Assembly: GCA_001771535.1 (NCBI GenBank) | Contig: MEUB01000020.1 | Coordinates: forward strand, 1 to 45,345 | Direction: 5' to 3' | From: a candidate division WOR-1 bacterium RIFOXYB2_FULL_37_13 | Lineage (GTDB): Bacteria; Margulisbacteria; WOR-1; XYC2-FULL-46-14; XYC2-FULL-37-10 | DNA length: 45,345 bases | In this document: positions 14,111 through 26,671 of the stretch, in pieces | Layout of the letters: the number at the start of each line of letters is the position of its first letter | How positions within the stretch are numbered: position 1 is the first letter of the stretch | The notes under the pieces: generated by a model | Database searches by the model: none | Told to the model about the DNA's origin: nothing | What the model saw: only the letters and a program-made list of their open reading frames with translations | Program-made: the position numbers and the translations under genes

Positions 14111-14120
14111 AAGGAGGTGA
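14111..14120 (+). promoter_or_regulatory. Full-length Shine-Dalgarno before rplL
   Basis: AAGGAGGTGA is a complete complement to the usual 16S anti-Shine-Dalgarno tail and is the longest such match noticed in the run. It sits 8 nt before ATG 14129. It also decides the start: an in-frame GTG at 14117 lies inside this site and would add only four residues. It may help supply the several L7/L12 copies each ribosome needs. Confidence 0.75.
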
Positions 14121-14128
14121 GTTGTAAA

Positions 14129-14506
14129 ATGTCTAAAATTGAAGAAGTAATTAGTTTGGTTGAAGGGTTGAGCGTTCTTGAACTTTCGGATTTAGTAAAG
14201 CAAATGGAAGAAAAATTTGGAGTTACAGCAGCAGCTCCAGTTGCAGTTGCAACAGGAGGGGGCGCCGGTGCTGGCGTAGCGGCAGAAGAAGTAAAAGAAG
14301 AATTTGACGTTATTTTGGCTTCATCCGGAGATAAGAAAATTCAAGTTTTAAAGGTTGTGCGTGAAATTACCGGACTTGGCCTGAAAGAGGCCAAAACTCT
14401 TGTTGATTCTGCACCAAAGCCTGTAAAAGAAGGGATTAAAAAAGACGAAGCTGAAGAAATAAAGAAAAAGCTCGAAGCAGAAGGAGCAAAGGTAGAGATT
14501 AAGTGA
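14129..14506 (+). CDS. rplL: Large ribosomal subunit protein L7/L12 (bL12)
   Basis: The 125-residue protein has the three bL12 parts. A dimerising N-terminal helix pair ([19 protein letters not shown]) comes first, then an Ala/Gly-rich hinge (about 35-55). The globular C-terminal domain ([32 protein letters not shown]) recruits GTPase factors. The gene overlaps rpoB by four bases, so the attenuating spacer that often separates ribosomal-protein from polymerase genes is absent. Confidence 0.96.
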   Translation: MSKIEEVISLVEGLSVLELSDLVKQMEEKFGVTAAAPVAVATGGGAGAGVAAEEVKEEFDVILASSGDKKIQVLKVVREITGLGLKEAKTLVDSAPKPVKEGIKKDEAEEIKKKLEAEGAKVEIK

Positions 14507-17500
14507 GAGAAAGTTTATTTGAAGATGCGAGAATAAGAATTCCAGAACCCCCAGATCTTCTGGAGCTGCAAAAGGATTCTTTTGCATGGTTCATGAACGA
14601 GGGGTTGCGGGATGAATTACGCGCTATGTCGCCAATAAAGAGCTATGACGGTGTTCTTGAACTGTTTTTTACGGGTAAAATTTTGGTGGATAAGCCTAAA
14701 TACAGTGAAAGGGATTGCCTTGTTCGTGAAGTGACATATGCTGCTCCTTTGCGCGTAGAAGTGAAACTCGTTAATCGTAAAAATAAAGAAGTCAAGGTTC
14801 AGGAGGTTTTTATAGGAGATTTGCCTTTAATGACCGAACGAGCCACGTTTATTATAAATGGAGCGGAAAGGGTTATTATATCTCAGCTTACTCGCTCTCC
14901 AGGTGTTTATTTTAAATCAAGCAAAAGGGTTGAAAAAATTGGCCGTCATTTGTATTACGCTACAATTATTCCTGATAGGGGATCTTGGCTTGAAATTGAG
15001 ACAGATTCTCATTTTGCCGTATTTGCCAGGATTAATAAGACCCGTAAAATAGGAATTACAACCCTGCTTTGCGCGATTGGAGCGACGGAAAAGGAAATTT
15101 TATCCGCTTTAGCTGAAGGTGAATTTCGTAATCGAACCTTAAAAGAAAGCCCGATTATTTCTGAAGAAGAAGCTCTTATTGAAATTTATAAAAAGCTTAG
15201 ACCCGGAGATCCTGTTACTTTTGATGGAGCAAAAAATTATCTTTATAACCTTTTCTTTAATGCTAAACGTTATGATTTAGGGCGTGTTGGGCGCCATAAG
15301 ATGAATATAAAATTAAACATTAAAGTTGATGAGAATATAATGGTTTTGACCAAAGAAGATATTCTTGGCATGACAAAATATCTTATCCAACTTCACATGG
15401 GAGAAGGTTTAACCGACGATATAGACCATCTTGGAAATCGTCGCATTCGTAGTGTTGGCGAGCTTTTGCAGAGGCAATTCAGAATAGGCTTTACGCGTAT
15501 TGAGAGATTAATTAAGGAACAAATGACTATTAAGGGGCCTTCTGCTACACCTCAGGCCTTAATAAATATTCGACCTCTTTCTGCTGTAATAAAAGAATTT
15601 TTTGGTTCTTCTCAATTATCTCAATTTATGGATCAAACAAATCCATTAGCCGAACTTACCCATAAAAGAAGATTGTCAGCATTAGGCCCAGGCGGACTTA
15701 CTCGTGAACGCGCCGGTTTTGAAGTCCGTGATATTCATCCAAGCCACTATGGACGAATTTGTCCCATAGAAACACCTGAAGGACCAAATGCCGGCCTTAT
15801 TGGTTCACTTTCGACTTACGCAAGAGTGAACAAATATGGCTTTATAGAAACACCTTACTTTAAAGTTGCAAATGGTATTGTTACAAATAAAATTGAATAT
15901 TTAACTGCGGATGTTGAAGATTTATTTCGTATAGCTTCTTGTGATGTTGGGCTTGATCCTTCAAGGCATATAAAAGAGAAGCAGGTTCCTGTAAGATATA
16001 AGAGAGAATTTGTTTTTGCATCTTCAAAAGAAGTTGACTATCTGACTGTTGCTCCTTCTCAAATAATAGGGGTATCAACTGCTATGATTCCATTTGTTGA
16101 GCATGACGATGCAAATAGAGCTATGATGGGAGCTAATATGCAGCGCCAATCTGTTCCTTTACTCAAACCTGAGGCTCCGATTGTCGGGACAGGGCTTGAA
16201 GCAAAGATAGCGGAAGATTCTTATTCCATTGTTAGGGCTAAAAGCAGTGGAAAAGTTTCCAGTGTTACCGCAAATTCTATCGAAGTTACAACAAATGGTG
16301 GAGAAAAAGAAGTTTACGATCTGATTAAATTTTCCAGAAGCAACCAGAATACACTAATACATCAGAGACCCGTAGTCAGCGTTGGAGATAAAGTTTCTGA
16401 AAAAGATTTTTTAGCTGATGGATCTGCTACAGAAGGTGGAGAATTGGCTCTTGGGAAAAATATTCTTGTGGCATTTATGCCATGGGAAGGATATAACTAC
16501 GAAGACGCAATTTTGATTTCCGAAAGACTTGTTCGTGACGATGTATTTACAAGTGTGCATATAGAAAGAATGGAAGTCGAAGTTCGTTCAACTAAATTGG
16601 GAATGGAAGAAATAACAAGAGAAATCCCCAACATTGGGGAAGAGGCATTGAAAAATCTTGATGAACGAGGGATCATTAGAGTTGGGACAGAAGTTCAGGC
16701 CGGGCATATTTTGGTCGGAAAAGTTACTCCGAAGGGAGAAACAGAACTTCCTGCCGAAGAAAAACTTCTTCGCGCTATATTTGGAGATAAAGCGCGCGAT
16801 ATGAGAGATACTTCTCTTAGAGTTCCTCCAGGAGAAGGCGGAAAGGTTATAGATATTCGCGTATTTTCCAGAGAAAAAGGGGATGAGTTAAGTCCCGGGG
16901 TTCATGAACTAATAAGAGTTTATATCGCGCAAATAAGAAAAGTCTCTATTGGAGATAAATTGGCTGGACGTCACGGGAACAAAGGGGTTATAGCAAAGAT
17001 TCTTAAAGATGAAGATATGCCATATTTGCCGGATGGTACGCCTATTGATATTGTGTTAAATCCATTAGGGGTTCCTTCCCGTATGAATATAGGACAGATT
17101 TATGAATTTTTACTTGGATTTGCTGCTGATCATTTTAAGAAAAAATATAAACTTCCTTCTTTTGATGAAATTTATGGAGAAGGGGCTTCAAAGAATAAAG
17201 TTGAAGAACTTTTGGGGAAAGTGAAAGAAGATCTTCCATGGTTTGATGTTTCAGGGAAGGTTCAATTAAGAGATGGAAGAAGCGGAGACCCGTTTGACAG
17301 AAAAGTAGCGGTTGGAAAGATGTATCTGATGAAGCTTATTCATCTTGTTGATGATAAGATGCATGCAAGATCAACCGGCCCATATTCTTTAATTACTCAG
17401 CAGCCATTAGGAGGAAAGGCTCAATTCGGCGGACAAAGATTTGGTGAAATGGAAGTTTGGGCGCTTGAAGCTTATGGCGCGGCTCATACTCTTCAAGAAC

Positions 17501-17736
17501 TTTTGACTGTAAAGTCAGATGATGTTGTTGGCCGTTCAAGAGTTTATGAGTCAATTATTAAAGGAAAACCAATGGGGCAGCCCGGAACTCCAGAATCTTT
17601 TAAGGTATTGATAAAAGAATTAAGAAGCCTTGCTTTGGATGTTAAAACTTTAGATAAAAATGGCAAAGAAGTCAGCATTGAAGAAGACAGTAAGGCTGGC
17701 AAACAAGCTGTGCGCAAGAAAAGAAGGACGGAATAA
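14503..17736 (+). CDS. rpoB: DNA-directed RNA polymerase subunit beta
   Basis: The 1,077-residue beta subunit is short for bacteria, implying that the large lineage-specific insertions are absent. Recognisable blocks include the N-terminal [20 protein letters not shown], the rifampicin-pocket region (about residues 368-405) with wild-type-like [10 protein letters not shown] and [13 protein letters not shown], the active-centre [13 protein letters not shown], and the C-terminal [19 protein letters not shown]. It starts at GTG within GTGA, overlapping rplL. It ends one base before rpoC, so beta and beta-prime are made together. Confidence 0.97.
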   Translation: MRESLFEDARIRIPEPPDLLELQKDSFAWFMNEGLRDELRAMSPIKSYDGVLELFFTGKILVDKPKYSERDCLVREVTYAAPLRVEVKLVNRKNKEVKVQEVFIGDLPLMTERATFIINGAERVIISQLTRSPGVYFKSSKRVEKIGRHLYYATIIPDRGSWLEIETDSHFAVFARINKTRKIGITTLLCAIGATEKEILSALAEGEFRNRTLKESPIISEEEALIEIYKKLRPGDPVTFDGAKNYLYNLFFNAKRYDLGRVGRHKMNIKLNIKVDENIMVLTKEDILGMTKYLIQLHMGEGLTDDIDHLGNRRIRSVGELLQRQFRIGFTRIERLIKEQMTIKGPSATPQALINIRPLSAVIKEFFGSSQLSQFMDQTNPLAELTHKRRLSALGPGGLTRERAGFEVRDIHPSHYGRICPIETPEGPNAGLIGSLSTYARVNKYGFIETPYFKVANGIVTNKIEYLTADVEDLFRIASCDVGLDPSRHIKEKQVPVRYKREFVFASSKEVDYLTVAPSQIIGVSTAMIPFVEHDDANRAMMGANMQRQSVPLLKPEAPIVGTGLEAKIAEDSYSIVRAKSSGKVSSVTANSIEVTTNGGEKEVYDLIKFSRSNQNTLIHQRPVVSVGDKVSEKDFLADGSATEGGELALGKNILVAFMPWEGYNYEDAILISERLVRDDVFTSVHIERMEVEVRSTKLGMEEITREIPNIGEEALKNLDERGIIRVGTEVQAGHILVGKVTPKGETELPAEEKLLRAIFGDKARDMRDTSLRVPPGEGGKVIDIRVFSREKGDELSPGVHELIRVYIAQIRKVSIGDKLAGRHGNKGVIAKILKDEDMPYLPDGTPIDIVLNPLGVPSRMNIGQIYEFLLGFAADHFKKKYKLPSFDEIYGEGASKNKVEELLGKVKEDLPWFDVSGKVQLRDGRSGDPFDRKVAVGKMYLMKLIHLVDDKMHARSTGPYSLITQQPLGGKAQFGGQRFGEMEVWALEAYGAAHTLQELLTVKSDDVVGRSRVYESIIKGKPMGQPGTPESFKVLIKELRSLALDVKTLDKNGKEVSIEEDSKAGKQAVRKKRRTE

Positions 17737-20700
17737 ATGACTATATTAGAAAGAAATGAAAGCATAGAATTTAATATGATCCAAATAGGGCTGGCTTCGC
17801 CTGAACGTATTTTGGAATGGTCTTTTGGCGAAGTAGAAAAACCGGAAACTATAAATTACCGCACCTTTAAGCCTGAACGCAAAGGGCTTTTTTGTGAAAT
17901 GATTTTTGGTCCCGTAAAAGACTGGGAATGCCATTGCGGAAAGTATAAGAGAGTTCGTTATAGAGGGATTGTTTGTGAGCGATGTGGTGTTGAGGTTACA
18001 ACCTCCAGAGTTAGAAGAGAGAGAATGGCTCACATCAAATTGGCTGTTCCTGTTGCTCATATCTGGTTTTTGAGATCTGTTCCTGGATACATGGGACTTC
18101 TTTTAGACATTACGGGCAGAGGGTTGGAGGAAGTTATTTATTATGATTCTTATATAGTTACAGAAGTTTCCGGAGGATGTAAATTAAAAGTAGGTAAAAT
18201 TTTGCGCGAAGCAGAATATGTTGAAGCATGTGAAAAACATGAAGATGAATTTAAGGCTGAAACTGGAGCAAAGGCTATTCGTGAATTACTGACAAAGCTT
18301 GATCTTCATTCTCTTGCAAGTAGGTTGCGTCGCGATTTTAAGATTTCAGAAGGGCAGAAAAGATTAAAAATTATTAAGAGATTAAGAGTTGTAGAATCAT
18401 TTATAAATTCCGCAAACCGTCCTGAGTGGATGATAATGGATTATTTGCCTGTAATTCCACCTGATCTTCGTCCAATGGTCCAGCTTGAAGGAGGAAGGTT
18501 TGCAACTTCTGATCTTAATGATCTTTATCGAAGAGTTTTAAACCGTAATAATCGCTTAAAAAAGATGATTAACATGGGCGCGCCGGATATGATTATCCGG
18601 AATGAAAAGAGGATGCTGCAGGAAGCGGTTGATGTTTTAATTGATAATGCCAGAAGGAAGCGATCTGTCGTAGGTTCTACGGGCAGGCCGCTTCGTTCTT
18701 TAACTGATATTATTGAAGGGAAACAGGGGCGATTCCGTCAAAATCTTTTAGGTAAACGCGCAGATTATTCAGGTCGATCTGTCATAGTTGTCGGCCCCAA
18801 TTTAAAAATACATCAATGCGGTTTACCCAAAAAAATGGCTCTTGAATTGTTTAAGCCTTTTGTAATTCGCAAACTTGTAGACCGTAATTTTGCTCAAAAT
18901 GTTAAGTCTGCCAAAAGAATGATAGAAAAAGAAGAAATTGTTGTGTGGGATATATTAGAAGAGGTTATTAAAGGACATCCTGTATTATTGAACCGTGCGC
19001 CAACTCTTCACAGGTTGGGTATTCAAGCATTTGAACCTATACTTGTTGAAGGCAAAGCAATTCAACTGCATCCTTTGGTTTGTCCTGCTTTTAACGCGGA
19101 TTTTGATGGTGACCAAATGGCTGTTCACGTTCCTCTTTTAACAGAATCGCAGGTTGAAGCAAGATTGCTTATGCTGGCATCTAACAATGTTCTTTCTCCT
19201 GCATCAGGCAGACCTATAATCACACCTACACAGGATATGGTTCTTGGCACATATTATATGACTTATCTGGATGAAAGCCAGAAACTGGGGTCCGGACATA
19301 TATTTGCAAGTGATTGGGAAGCTATGATTGCCCATGATCTTGGGAAAGTACATTTACACTCTAAAATCAAGGTGAGACATGACGGTGAAATAATTGAAAC
19401 AACAGTTGGTCGAATAAAGTTTAACTTTACCATAACAAAGGTTATAACTCAAAAAGTTTCTGCTGATGAAAAGATAGCATATATTAACAAAGTAGTAGAC
19501 AAGAAAAGCCTGGAAAAACTGATATTGGAGTGTTATCAAAGATTTGGAGCAACAGTTGCATCTCAAGTTGCCGATGAAATTAAGCGTTTAGGGTTTAAAT
19601 ATGCCACAATTGCCGGAGTTTCTATCTCTATTGCTGATCTTAAAGTTCCCGAGAAAAAAACTGAAATTGTCAATAAGGCTAAAGCGGCAGTTGCCGAGTT
19701 GGAATTATTTGCAAAAGAAGGAACTCTATCTCAGAATGAAAAGCTTATTCGTTCTCTTGATATATGGAGCAACGTTACAGAAGAAGTAACAAACGCAATG
19801 CTTGAAGGATTAGATGCGTTAAATTCTGTTTATATGATGGCTTTCTCTGGAGCACGAGGAAATGTTCAACAGGTAAGACAATTGGCAGGGATTCGCGGAC
19901 TCATGGCTGACCCTTCGGGAAACATTATTCCGATTCCAATTCTTACTAACTTTAAAGAAGGCTTAACTGTAACTGAATATTTCATTTCTTCTTATGGAGC
20001 AAGAAAAGGTATAGTTGATACTGCACTTAGAACAGCTGATTCAGGGTATCTTACCCGCCGTTTAGTTGATGTCAGCCAGGATGTTATGATTACGGAAGAT
20101 GAATGTGAAACAGAAGAAGGAGTTGAGCTGTCTTCTGTTCGCGAAGGATATGAAGAAGTGCTTCCTCTTTCTACCCGTGTTATTGGCCGTACACCTATTA
20201 AGAATGTTATAGAGATAATAAGTGGAAAAGTGTTGGCAAAGGCTGGCGTTGAAATTGATGAAAATGTGGCTGAATCAATAAAAGAAGCAGGGATCGAAAG
20301 GGTAACGGTTAGATCACCTTTGACATGTAAAACTAAACGAGGATTATGTCGTGCTTGCTATGGAAAAGATCTTTCTACAGGGAATCCTGTAAATATTGGT
20401 GAGGCTGTTGGAACTATTGCGGCACAAAGTATTGGGGAACCTGGAACTCAGCTTACAATGAGAACTTTTCATATTGGTGGTGTTGCTTTACATAAGGCAA
20501 GCAAAATTCTGATTAAGTGTAAGCATGGCGGTATTGTTACTTTTGGAGAGGGAATTGAAATAAAAAATGCAGAAGATGATCTTGGCAATGCTGCAAAGAT
20601 GGTTACTCGCAGTGGAAATATAATCCTTAAGATTAGAGATAAAAAAGAAGAATATCTTCTTCCTGCGGGAGCTTTTTTGAAAATCAAAGCAAAAGACCAG

Positions 20701-21882
20701 GTTGAAGCAGGGGAAGTGTTGGCAGAATACGATCCGGCTTATGAACATGTTATTTCTTCTGCTCCTGGAAAAGTAAAATATATAGGATTGGAAGTGGTAC
20801 GACGTAAAAAACGCATTGGAGGGAAGGCTCTTTCTGAAATGACAGTGGAAAAAGACGGAGAAATATTTGTTTATAATCCAAAAGTTGAAAAGAGTTATGA
20901 CATTCCTTCAGAGGCAAAGGTTCTGGTAAAAATAGGAGATAAGATTATAGCTGGGGATGAAATTATTTCTTCTGTAATTGCCAAAACTTCAGGGGTTGTT
21001 ATCAGCATAAACAAAGAAAAAGTTGATATCGCACCCGGAGAAAGTTATATTATAGTTGCGTCTTCAAAATTAATGGTAGAAGATGGTGCTTCCATTGATT
21101 CTTATGATGTAATAGCAAAGGTTGAAGCAATTCGCCGAGATCCTTCAAAAACAAAAGATATTATTCAAGGTCTTCCTAAAGTAGAAGAACTTTTTGAAGC
21201 GCGAAGGCCAAAAGATCCCGCGATTCTGTCGGAAATTGAAGGAATTGTTACTATTTCAGACAAAGAAGGCTCTCGCTTAATTACTGTTGCGGGCAAAAAT
21301 GAAGGTAAGGAGTATTTTGTTCCGTATGAAGTTCGCTTGAAAGTTGCCCAGGGAGACAAAGTTGCAGAAGGCGACCAGTTGACAGATGGGCCAATAAATT
21401 CTCATGATCTTTTAAGAATTTTGGGTGTTAAATCTGTGCAAAAACATTTAGTTGATGAAATTCAGAAAATATATAGAGCTCAAGGGGTAACAATTAACGA
21501 TAAACATATAGAAGTAATTGTACGGCAAATGACCAAACGCATGAGGATTTTAAAGCCTGGAGACTCGATCCTTCTTCCAGGAGAACTTATCGACAAGCTT
21601 TCTCTTGAAAAGCTTAATGATGAAGGGAAGGGAGAGCCGGCTGTAGGAGAAGAAGTCCTTTTAGGCATAACAAAAGCATCTTTAACTACGGATAGTTTTA
21701 TTTCTGCTGCTTCTTTCCAGGAAACAGCAAGAGTTTTAACTGATGCTGCGATTCGAGGAAAGATAGATAAAATGTATGGATTAAAAGAAAATGTGATTAT
21801 TGGAAGATTAATACCGGCTGGTACAGGTTTTATAAAATATCGCGATTTGGAATTAACGCCAATGTCAGGGGAGATAGTTTAA
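17737..21882 (+). CDS. rpoC: DNA-directed RNA polymerase subunit beta-prime
   Basis: The 1,381-residue subunit has the N-terminal zinc ribbon (C65, C67, C80, C83) and the catalytic NADFDGD at 453-459, whose three aspartates hold the active-site magnesium. The bridge helix/trigger loop region ([22 protein letters not shown]) and the second zinc site ([15 protein letters not shown]) are also present. Length and order are ordinary for a non-cyanobacterial, unsplit rpoC. Its TAA shares one base with the rpsL ATG, fusing the polymerase and str gene groups. Confidence 0.97.
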   Translation: MTILERNESIEFNMIQIGLASPERILEWSFGEVEKPETINYRTFKPERKGLFCEMIFGPVKDWECHCGKYKRVRYRGIVCERCGVEVTTSRVRRERMAHIKLAVPVAHIWFLRSVPGYMGLLLDITGRGLEEVIYYDSYIVTEVSGGCKLKVGKILREAEYVEACEKHEDEFKAETGAKAIRELLTKLDLHSLASRLRRDFKISEGQKRLKIIKRLRVVESFINSANRPEWMIMDYLPVIPPDLRPMVQLEGGRFATSDLNDLYRRVLNRNNRLKKMINMGAPDMIIRNEKRMLQEAVDVLIDNARRKRSVVGSTGRPLRSLTDIIEGKQGRFRQNLLGKRADYSGRSVIVVGPNLKIHQCGLPKKMALELFKPFVIRKLVDRNFAQNVKSAKRMIEKEEIVVWDILEEVIKGHPVLLNRAPTLHRLGIQAFEPILVEGKAIQLHPLVCPAFNADFDGDQMAVHVPLLTESQVEARLLMLASNNVLSPASGRPIITPTQDMVLGTYYMTYLDESQKLGSGHIFASDWEAMIAHDLGKVHLHSKIKVRHDGEIIETTVGRIKFNFTITKVITQKVSADEKIAYINKVVDKKSLEKLILECYQRFGATVASQVADEIKRLGFKYATIAGVSISIADLKVPEKKTEIVNKAKAAVAELELFAKEGTLSQNEKLIRSLDIWSNVTEEVTNAMLEGLDALNSVYMMAFSGARGNVQQVRQLAGIRGLMADPSGNIIPIPILTNFKEGLTVTEYFISSYGARKGIVDTALRTADSGYLTRRLVDVSQDVMITEDECETEEGVELSSVREGYEEVLPLSTRVIGRTPIKNVIEIISGKVLAKAGVEIDENVAESIKEAGIERVTVRSPLTCKTKRGLCRACYGKDLSTGNPVNIGEAVGTIAAQSIGEPGTQLTMRTFHIGGVALHKASKILIKCKHGGIVTFGEGIEIKNAEDDLGNAAKMVTRSGNIILKIRDKKEEYLLPAGAFLKIKAKDQVEAGEVLAEYDPAYEHVISSAPGKVKYIGLEVVRRKKRIGGKALSEMTVEKDGEIFVYNPKVEKSYDIPSEAKVLVKIGDKIIAGDEIISSVIAKTSGVVISINKEKVDIAPGESYIIVASSKLMVEDGASIDSYDVIAKVEAIRRDPSKTKDIIQGLPKVEELFEARRPKDPAILSEIEGIVTISDKEGSRLITVAGKNEGKEYFVPYEVRLKVAQGDKVAEGDQLTDGPINSHDLLRILGVKSVQKHLVDEIQKIYRAQGVTINDKHIEVIVRQMTKRMRILKPGDSILLPGELIDKLSLEKLNDEGKGEPAVGEEVLLGITKASLTTDSFISAASFQETARVLTDAAIRGKIDKMYGLKENVIIGRLIPAGTGFIKYRDLELTPMSGEIV

Positions 21883-22259
21883 TGCCAACAATAAATCAAT
21901 TAATAAAGAATGGTCGTAGGAGCAAGAAACGTAAAACAAAATCTCCTGCCCTTAAAGGGAATCCGTTAAAAAGAGGTGTATGTACGCGTGTTTATACTAC
22001 TACGCCTAAAAAACCGAATTCGGCTTTAAGAAAAGTTGCAAAAGTGAGACTTGCGGGGAGCATTGAGGTTATCGCCTATATTCCAGGAGTGGGACATAAC
22101 CTTCAAGAGCATTCTGTCGTTCTGGTTCGGGGTGGGAGAGTGAAGGACTTACCTGGTGTCCGTTATCATATAGTTCGCGGATCATTGGATACAACCGGTG
22201 TTCAAGACCGTAAAACGAGTCGTTCAAAATATGGTGCTAAGCGTCCAAAAAAAGGATAA
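21882..22259 (+). CDS. rpsL: Small ribosomal subunit protein S12 (uS12)
   Basis: The 125-residue S12 lines the decoding centre. It has [18 protein letters not shown] (about 40-57) and the [10 protein letters not shown] loop (91-100), the two sites where streptomycin-resistance changes arise; both read as wild type. Its ATG overlaps the rpoC stop by one base. The KSP rather than KTP near residue 21 is a trivial variant. Confidence 0.97.
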   Translation: MPTINQLIKNGRRSKKRKTKSPALKGNPLKRGVCTRVYTTTPKKPNSALRKVAKVRLAGSIEVIAYIPGVGHNLQEHSVVLVRGGRVKDLPGVRYHIVRGSLDTTGVQDRKTSRSKYGAKRPKKG

Positions 22260-22277
22260 TTAAAGGAGAAGAAATAG

Positions 22278-22748
22278 ATGCCAAGATGCGGCAAAGTAAC
22301 AAAAAGAAAATATGAGGGAGATGCGGTTTACGGAAGTATTCTGGTTCAGCGCTTTATAAATAAGCTTATGTATGACGGCAAAAAAAGTCTGGCTGAAAAG
22401 ATAATTTATTTTTCGCTTAAAGAAGCTGAAAAGAAGCTTAATAAAGGGGCTCTTGAAATTTTTGATGCTGTTTTACATAATTTATCTCCTTTGATGGAAG
22501 TAAAATCCCGCCGCGTAGGCGGAGCTACTTATCAAGTGCCTGTTGAAGTTACTTCTGAAAGAGGACGATCATTGGCTATGAAATGGTTAAAAGAAGCTGC
22601 GCGCGAACGAGCGGGGAAAAGTATGGTGGAGAAGCTTTCATCAGAACTTGTTGATGCGTTTCATGGCACAGGTGTTGCCATGAAGAAAAAAGAGGATATG
22701 CATAAAACGGCTGAAGCCAATAAAGCTTTTGCTCATTTTAGGTGGTAA
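22278..22748 (+). CDS. rpsG: Small ribosomal subunit protein S7 (uS7)
   Basis: The 156-residue S7 nucleates the 30S head. Diagnostic parts are the basic N-terminal tail, KFINKLM-like helix ([12 protein letters not shown]), [17 protein letters not shown] and the C-terminal [22 protein letters not shown] precedes the ATG by a normal distance. It is 18 nt from rpsL and 7 nt from fusA. Confidence 0.97.
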   Translation: MPRCGKVTKRKYEGDAVYGSILVQRFINKLMYDGKKSLAEKIIYFSLKEAEKKLNKGALEIFDAVLHNLSPLMEVKSRRVGGATYQVPVEVTSERGRSLAMKWLKEAARERAGKSMVEKLSSELVDAFHGTGVAMKKKEDMHKTAEANKAFAHFRW

Positions 22749-22755
22749 AAAAATA

Positions 22756-24840
22756 ATGGCAGATACAGATTTAGCTAAATATAGAAATATTGGTTTTGCG
22801 GCGCACATAGATGCCGGAAAAACAACTACAACAGAAAGAGTTCTTTTCTATTCTGGGAAAATACATAAGATTGGCAATGTTGATGAAGGAAATACTACAA
22901 CAGATTGGATGGAACAGGAAAAGGAACGCGGGATTACTATTACATCTGCTGCTATTACAACTTTTTGGAAGGATTATAGGATTAACATTATTGATACTCC
23001 GGGACATGTTGATTTTACGGTTGAAGTTGAGCGTTCCATGAGAGTATTAGATGGCGTTGTTGTTGTTTTTTGTGCTGTAGGAGGAGTTCAACCTCAGTCA
23101 GAAACAGTTTGGCGTCAGGCAACAAAATATAAGGTGCCTAGGATGGTTTTTGTAAATAAGATGGATAGAACCGGAGCAGATTTTTATAGAGTTTATCAGC
23201 AGATAAATGATAGGCTTATGGTTAAAGCCGTTCCTATTCAGATGCCAATAGGAGCAGAGGATAATTATCAGGGTCTAGTTGATCTTGTACGTATGAAAGC
23301 CATTATTTATGAAGATGAATTGGGACTCAAATTTAAAGAGATTGATATCCCTGCGGATCTTTTAAATAGAGCGAAAAGCTTGCATGAAAAAATGGTTGAA
23401 ATTGTTGCAGAAACAGATGATTCTTTACTTGAAAAATATTTAGAGGGAAAACAGCTTACGGAAGAAGAGATTAAGTCAGGAATTAGAAAAGCAACTATTG
23501 CCGCTAAAATTGTTCCAGTAACCTGCGGAAGCGCTTTTAAAAATAAAGGGGTTCAATTTCTTTTAGATTGTATACTTGATTATCTTCCTTCTCCATTGGA
23601 TGTCCCTCCTGTTAAAGGGATAAATCCAAAAACAGGAGAAGAAGAAGAGCGTTTGCCTGATCCAAATCAGCCTTTTTCTGCTCTTGCTTTTAAAATCATG
23701 GCTGATCCATACGTTGGCCGTTTAACTTTTTTCAGAGTGTATTCAGGGATTTTAAAAACAGGTTCTTATGTGATGAATGCTACAAGAGGTTCGCGGGAAA
23801 GGATTGGGCGAATACTTCAAATGCATTCCAATAAAAGAGAAGAATTGCAGGAAGTTTATGCCGGAGATATTGCGGCCGCCGTTGGATTGAAGGACACAAA
23901 GACAGGTGATACTTTGTGCAGCGATGAAAACCAGATTATTTTGGAATCTATAGAATTTCCTGAACCTGTTATTTTTGTTGCAATTGAACCCAAGACAAAA
24001 GCCGATCAGGAAAAGCTTAGCTTATCTCTTTCCAGGCTGGCAGAAGAAGATCCTACTTTTAGAATAAAAACAGATCAAGAGACAGGCCAAACTATTATTT
24101 CCGGAATGGGTGAATTGCATTTGGAAATTATTGTAGACAGACTTCTTCGGGAGTTTAAAGTGGAAGCCAACGTTGGCAAACCTCAGGTTGCTTATAAAGA
24201 AACAATTCGGGGAAGCGCTGAAGTTGAAGGTAAATTTATTCGTCAAACAGGTGGACGCGGTCAATATGGTCATGTTTGGATAACAGTTGAGCCTCTTCCG
24301 TCCGGCAAGGGTTTTGAGTTTGTTAATAACATTGTTGGGGGATCAATTCCTCGTGAATATGTGGCTCCCGTCGAAAATGGGATAAAAGAGGCAATGGCAA
24401 CAGGCGTTATTGCCGGATATCCTGTAATTGATATTAGAGTAACCCTTTTTGATGGTTCCTATCATGATGTTGACTCATCTGAAATTGCATTTAAAATTGC
24501 AGGGTCTATGGCTCTAAAAACCGGTGTAAAAAAGAGTAAGCCTGTAATCTTGGAGCCCATGATGAATGTTGAAGTTACCGTTCCTGAACAGTACATGGGG
24601 GATGTGATGGGAGATTTAAACAGCAGAAGAGGAAAGATTGAAGGGATGGAGAAGAATACAGGGATGCAAATCATAAAATCCAAGGTTCCTTTGGCGAATA
24701 TGTTTGGTTATTCTACGGATTTACGCAGCCGCACTCAAGGGAGAGGAACTTATAGCATGGAATTTTCCTATTATGATGAAGTCCCTAAGAATATAGCAGA
24801 AAATATAATTGCCAAAGTTTCCGGTGCAGTGAAAGAATAG
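22756..24840 (+). CDS. fusA: Translation elongation factor G
   Basis: The 694-residue EF-G carries all GTPase motifs: AHIDAGKTT (16-24), DTPGH (80-84, catalytic H84) and NKMD (134-137). Domains II-V end in [12 protein letters not shown] start at ATG 22756 ([13 protein letters not shown]); the longer open frame back to 22729 runs into rpsG and adds nothing conserved. EF-G drives translocation and ribosome recycling. In many bacteria tuf follows; here rpsJ comes after only 14 nt, so EF-Tu must be encoded elsewhere. Confidence 0.97.
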   Translation: MADTDLAKYRNIGFAAHIDAGKTTTTERVLFYSGKIHKIGNVDEGNTTTDWMEQEKERGITITSAAITTFWKDYRINIIDTPGHVDFTVEVERSMRVLDGVVVVFCAVGGVQPQSETVWRQATKYKVPRMVFVNKMDRTGADFYRVYQQINDRLMVKAVPIQMPIGAEDNYQGLVDLVRMKAIIYEDELGLKFKEIDIPADLLNRAKSLHEKMVEIVAETDDSLLEKYLEGKQLTEEEIKSGIRKATIAAKIVPVTCGSAFKNKGVQFLLDCILDYLPSPLDVPPVKGINPKTGEEEERLPDPNQPFSALAFKIMADPYVGRLTFFRVYSGILKTGSYVMNATRGSRERIGRILQMHSNKREELQEVYAGDIAAAVGLKDTKTGDTLCSDENQIILESIEFPEPVIFVAIEPKTKADQEKLSLSLSRLAEEDPTFRIKTDQETGQTIISGMGELHLEIIVDRLLREFKVEANVGKPQVAYKETIRGSAEVEGKFIRQTGGRGQYGHVWITVEPLPSGKGFEFVNNIVGGSIPREYVAPVENGIKEAMATGVIAGYPVIDIRVTLFDGSYHDVDSSEIAFKIAGSMALKTGVKKSKPVILEPMMNVEVTVPEQYMGDVMGDLNSRRGKIEGMEKNTGMQIIKSKVPLANMFGYSTDLRSRTQGRGTYSMEFSYYDEVPKNIAENIIAKVSGAVKE

Positions 24841-24854
24841 GAAGGGTTAATAGT

Positions 24855-25169
24855 ATGGTAAAAAGACAAAAAATAAGAATAAAGTTAAAGAGTTACGATC
24901 ATGGTTTGCTGGATGAATCAGCTAGAAAAATTGTTGAAACAGCAAAAAGGGCAAAGGCTTCTGTTTCTGGTCCTATCCCTTTGCCGACCGATAAAGAAAT
25001 TTATTGTGTATTGCGGTCTCCTCATGTCGACAAGAAGTCTCGTGAGCATTTTGAGATTCGCACTCATAAACGATTGATCGATATTCATGAACCTCCCAAG
25101 GATACCGTAGACGCATTGATGCAGTTAAATCTTCCTGCGGGGGTAGATGTGGAGATAAAATTAAAATAA
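24855..25169 (+). CDS. rpsJ: Small ribosomal subunit protein S10 (uS10)
   Basis: The 104-residue S10 (NusE) has [15 protein letters not shown] at the start, GPIPLPTDK in the middle and [12 protein letters not shown] in the loop region. Besides its place in the 30S head it binds NusB and the NusG KOW domain. It begins the classical S10 gene order. Confidence 0.96.
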   Translation: MVKRQKIRIKLKSYDHGLLDESARKIVETAKRAKASVSGPIPLPTDKEIYCVLRSPHVDKKSREHFEIRTHKRLIDIHEPPKDTVDALMQLNLPAGVDVEIKLK

Positions 25170-25170
25170 T

Positions 25171-25773
25171 ATGAATGGAATAATAGCAAAAAAATTAGGA
25201 ATGACCCAGATATTTGATGACAAAGGTGATGTTATTGTTGTGACAGTTCTTGAAGCCGGTCCTTGCCATGTAGTCGGGATCCGCAATCAGGAGAAAAATG
25301 GCTATAATGCGATACAGCTTGGGTTCCTTGCCGTAAAGAAGCTCAATAAGCCTGAAAGCGGATTTTTAAAAGACAAAAAACTTAGGCATATTGTTGAATT
25401 TAAAGTTGAGAAAGTTGAAGAATATAAAGTTGGGCAGGAAATAAAAGTGGATATTTTCAAACCTGGAGAGATTATAAAGATTTCAGGAACAACTATTGGT
25501 AAAGGGTTTGCAGGAACCACCAAAAGATGGCACCACCATAGAGGGCCTATGACCCATGGCAGTAAATCCCATAGGCTGACAGGATCAATTGGCGCAGGCA
25601 CTACTCCAGGCAGAGTGTATAAGGGTCTTAACATGCCTGGTCGTATGGGAGGAGTCAGAGTTACAAATAGAAGCATAAAAGTAATTAGTGTTGACTTAGA
25701 AAATAATGTTTTAATGGTTAAAGGGACCGTTCCCGGACCAAAAGGAAATATTGTGGAGATTATAAAATCATGA
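25171..25773 (+). CDS. rplC: Large ribosomal subunit protein L3 (uL3)
   Basis: The 200-residue L3 begins GIIAKKLGMTQIFDDKG. Its long central loop reads KGFAGTTKRWHHHRGPMTHGSK, where the finger reaches toward the peptidyl-transferase centre. The GSIGAGTTPGRVYKG block follows. It is one base after rpsJ and overlaps rplD with ATGA. Confidence 0.96.
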   Translation: MNGIIAKKLGMTQIFDDKGDVIVVTVLEAGPCHVVGIRNQEKNGYNAIQLGFLAVKKLNKPESGFLKDKKLRHIVEFKVEKVEEYKVGQEIKVDIFKPGEIIKISGTTIGKGFAGTTKRWHHHRGPMTHGSKSHRLTGSIGAGTTPGRVYKGLNMPGRMGGVRVTNRSIKVISVDLENNVLMVKGTVPGPKGNIVEIIKS

Positions 25774-26390
25774 AATTAAAAATTTATGACATAAAAGGGG
25801 ATAATTCCGGAGAATTAGAAGCAGCTTCTAATATATTTGATGTTAAAGATAATGAAGAAGTAGTTCATTCCACTCTAAGGTGGTTTTTAAACTCGAGACG
25901 TGCGGGAACTCATTCAACTTTAATGAGAGGAGAGGTTTCCGGTGGAGGCATTAAGCCTTGGAAGCAAAAAGGGACAGGAAGAGCAAGAGCTGGAAGCATT
26001 CGTTCTCCTTTATGGCGCCATGGTGGGGTTATTTTTGGACCAAAACCCAGAAAATATGGATTTAATCTTCCAAAGAAAGTCAGAAAACTTGCTTTGAAGG
26101 TTGTTCTTTCTGGCAGGGCAAGAGAAGGGAAGATAAAAATTGCTGAACACTTGGATATAGAGCAACCAAAGACAAAGTTAATGAAAGAAATATTAGAAAA
26201 ATTTGGACTGATTGATAAAAAAGTTTTGGTAATATCGGATAAGATTTCATCTAATCTGGAATTGGCTTCTCGCAACCTAAAAAATCTGAAAGTTGTTAAC
26301 TATAAAAAATTAAATGTTTTTGATTTATTAAATGCTACAGATTTAATTATTACAAAATCTGCAGTTGAAAATTTTAAGGAGATTTTTTAA
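25770..26390 (+). CDS. rplD: Large ribosomal subunit protein L4 (uL4)
   Basis: The 206-residue L4 contains the extended tunnel-lining loop (GGGIKPWKQKGTGRARAGSIRSP and GGVIFGPKPRKY), the macrolide-exit-tunnel contact. The C-terminal globular part binds 23S rRNA. In gamma-proteobacteria L4 represses the S10 operon; no corresponding leader exists here because transcription enters from far upstream. Confidence 0.95.
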   Translation: MKLKIYDIKGDNSGELEAASNIFDVKDNEEVVHSTLRWFLNSRRAGTHSTLMRGEVSGGGIKPWKQKGTGRARAGSIRSPLWRHGGVIFGPKPRKYGFNLPKKVRKLALKVVLSGRAREGKIKIAEHLDIEQPKTKLMKEILEKFGLIDKKVLVISDKISSNLELASRNLKNLKVVNYKKLNVFDLLNATDLIITKSAVENFKEIF

Positions 26391-26671
26391 TGGAACCATA
26401 TCAAATCTTACTTGAACCGATTATTACCGAAAAAGCTTTAGGGGTAAGAACTGAGAATGTTTATGTTTTTAAAGTTCATCCAAAGGCTACAAAGGTTGAC
26501 ATTAAATCTGCAATCCATAAATTATTTAACATTATGCCTGTTTCTGTGAATACTGTTAAAATGAAAGGGAAGCGAAGAGTTTTGGGCAATAAAATCGGTC
26601 GTACATCGTCTTATAAAAAAGCTTATGTAGTTGTCCCTTCCGGCAAAAAAATAGAGGAGCTTGAAGTTTAA
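26390..26671 (+). CDS. rplW: Large ribosomal subunit protein L23 (uL23)
   Basis: The 93-residue L23 shows the N-terminal [11 protein letters not shown], the [21 protein letters not shown] core and the basic loop KMKGKRRV. It sits at the polypeptide exit and docks trigger factor and SRP. Start and stop each share one base with the neighbouring genes. Confidence 0.95.
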   Translation: MEPYQILLEPIITEKALGVRTENVYVFKVHPKATKVDIKSAIHKLFNIMPVSVNTVKMKGKRRVLGNKIGRTSSYKKAYVVVPSGKKIEELEV

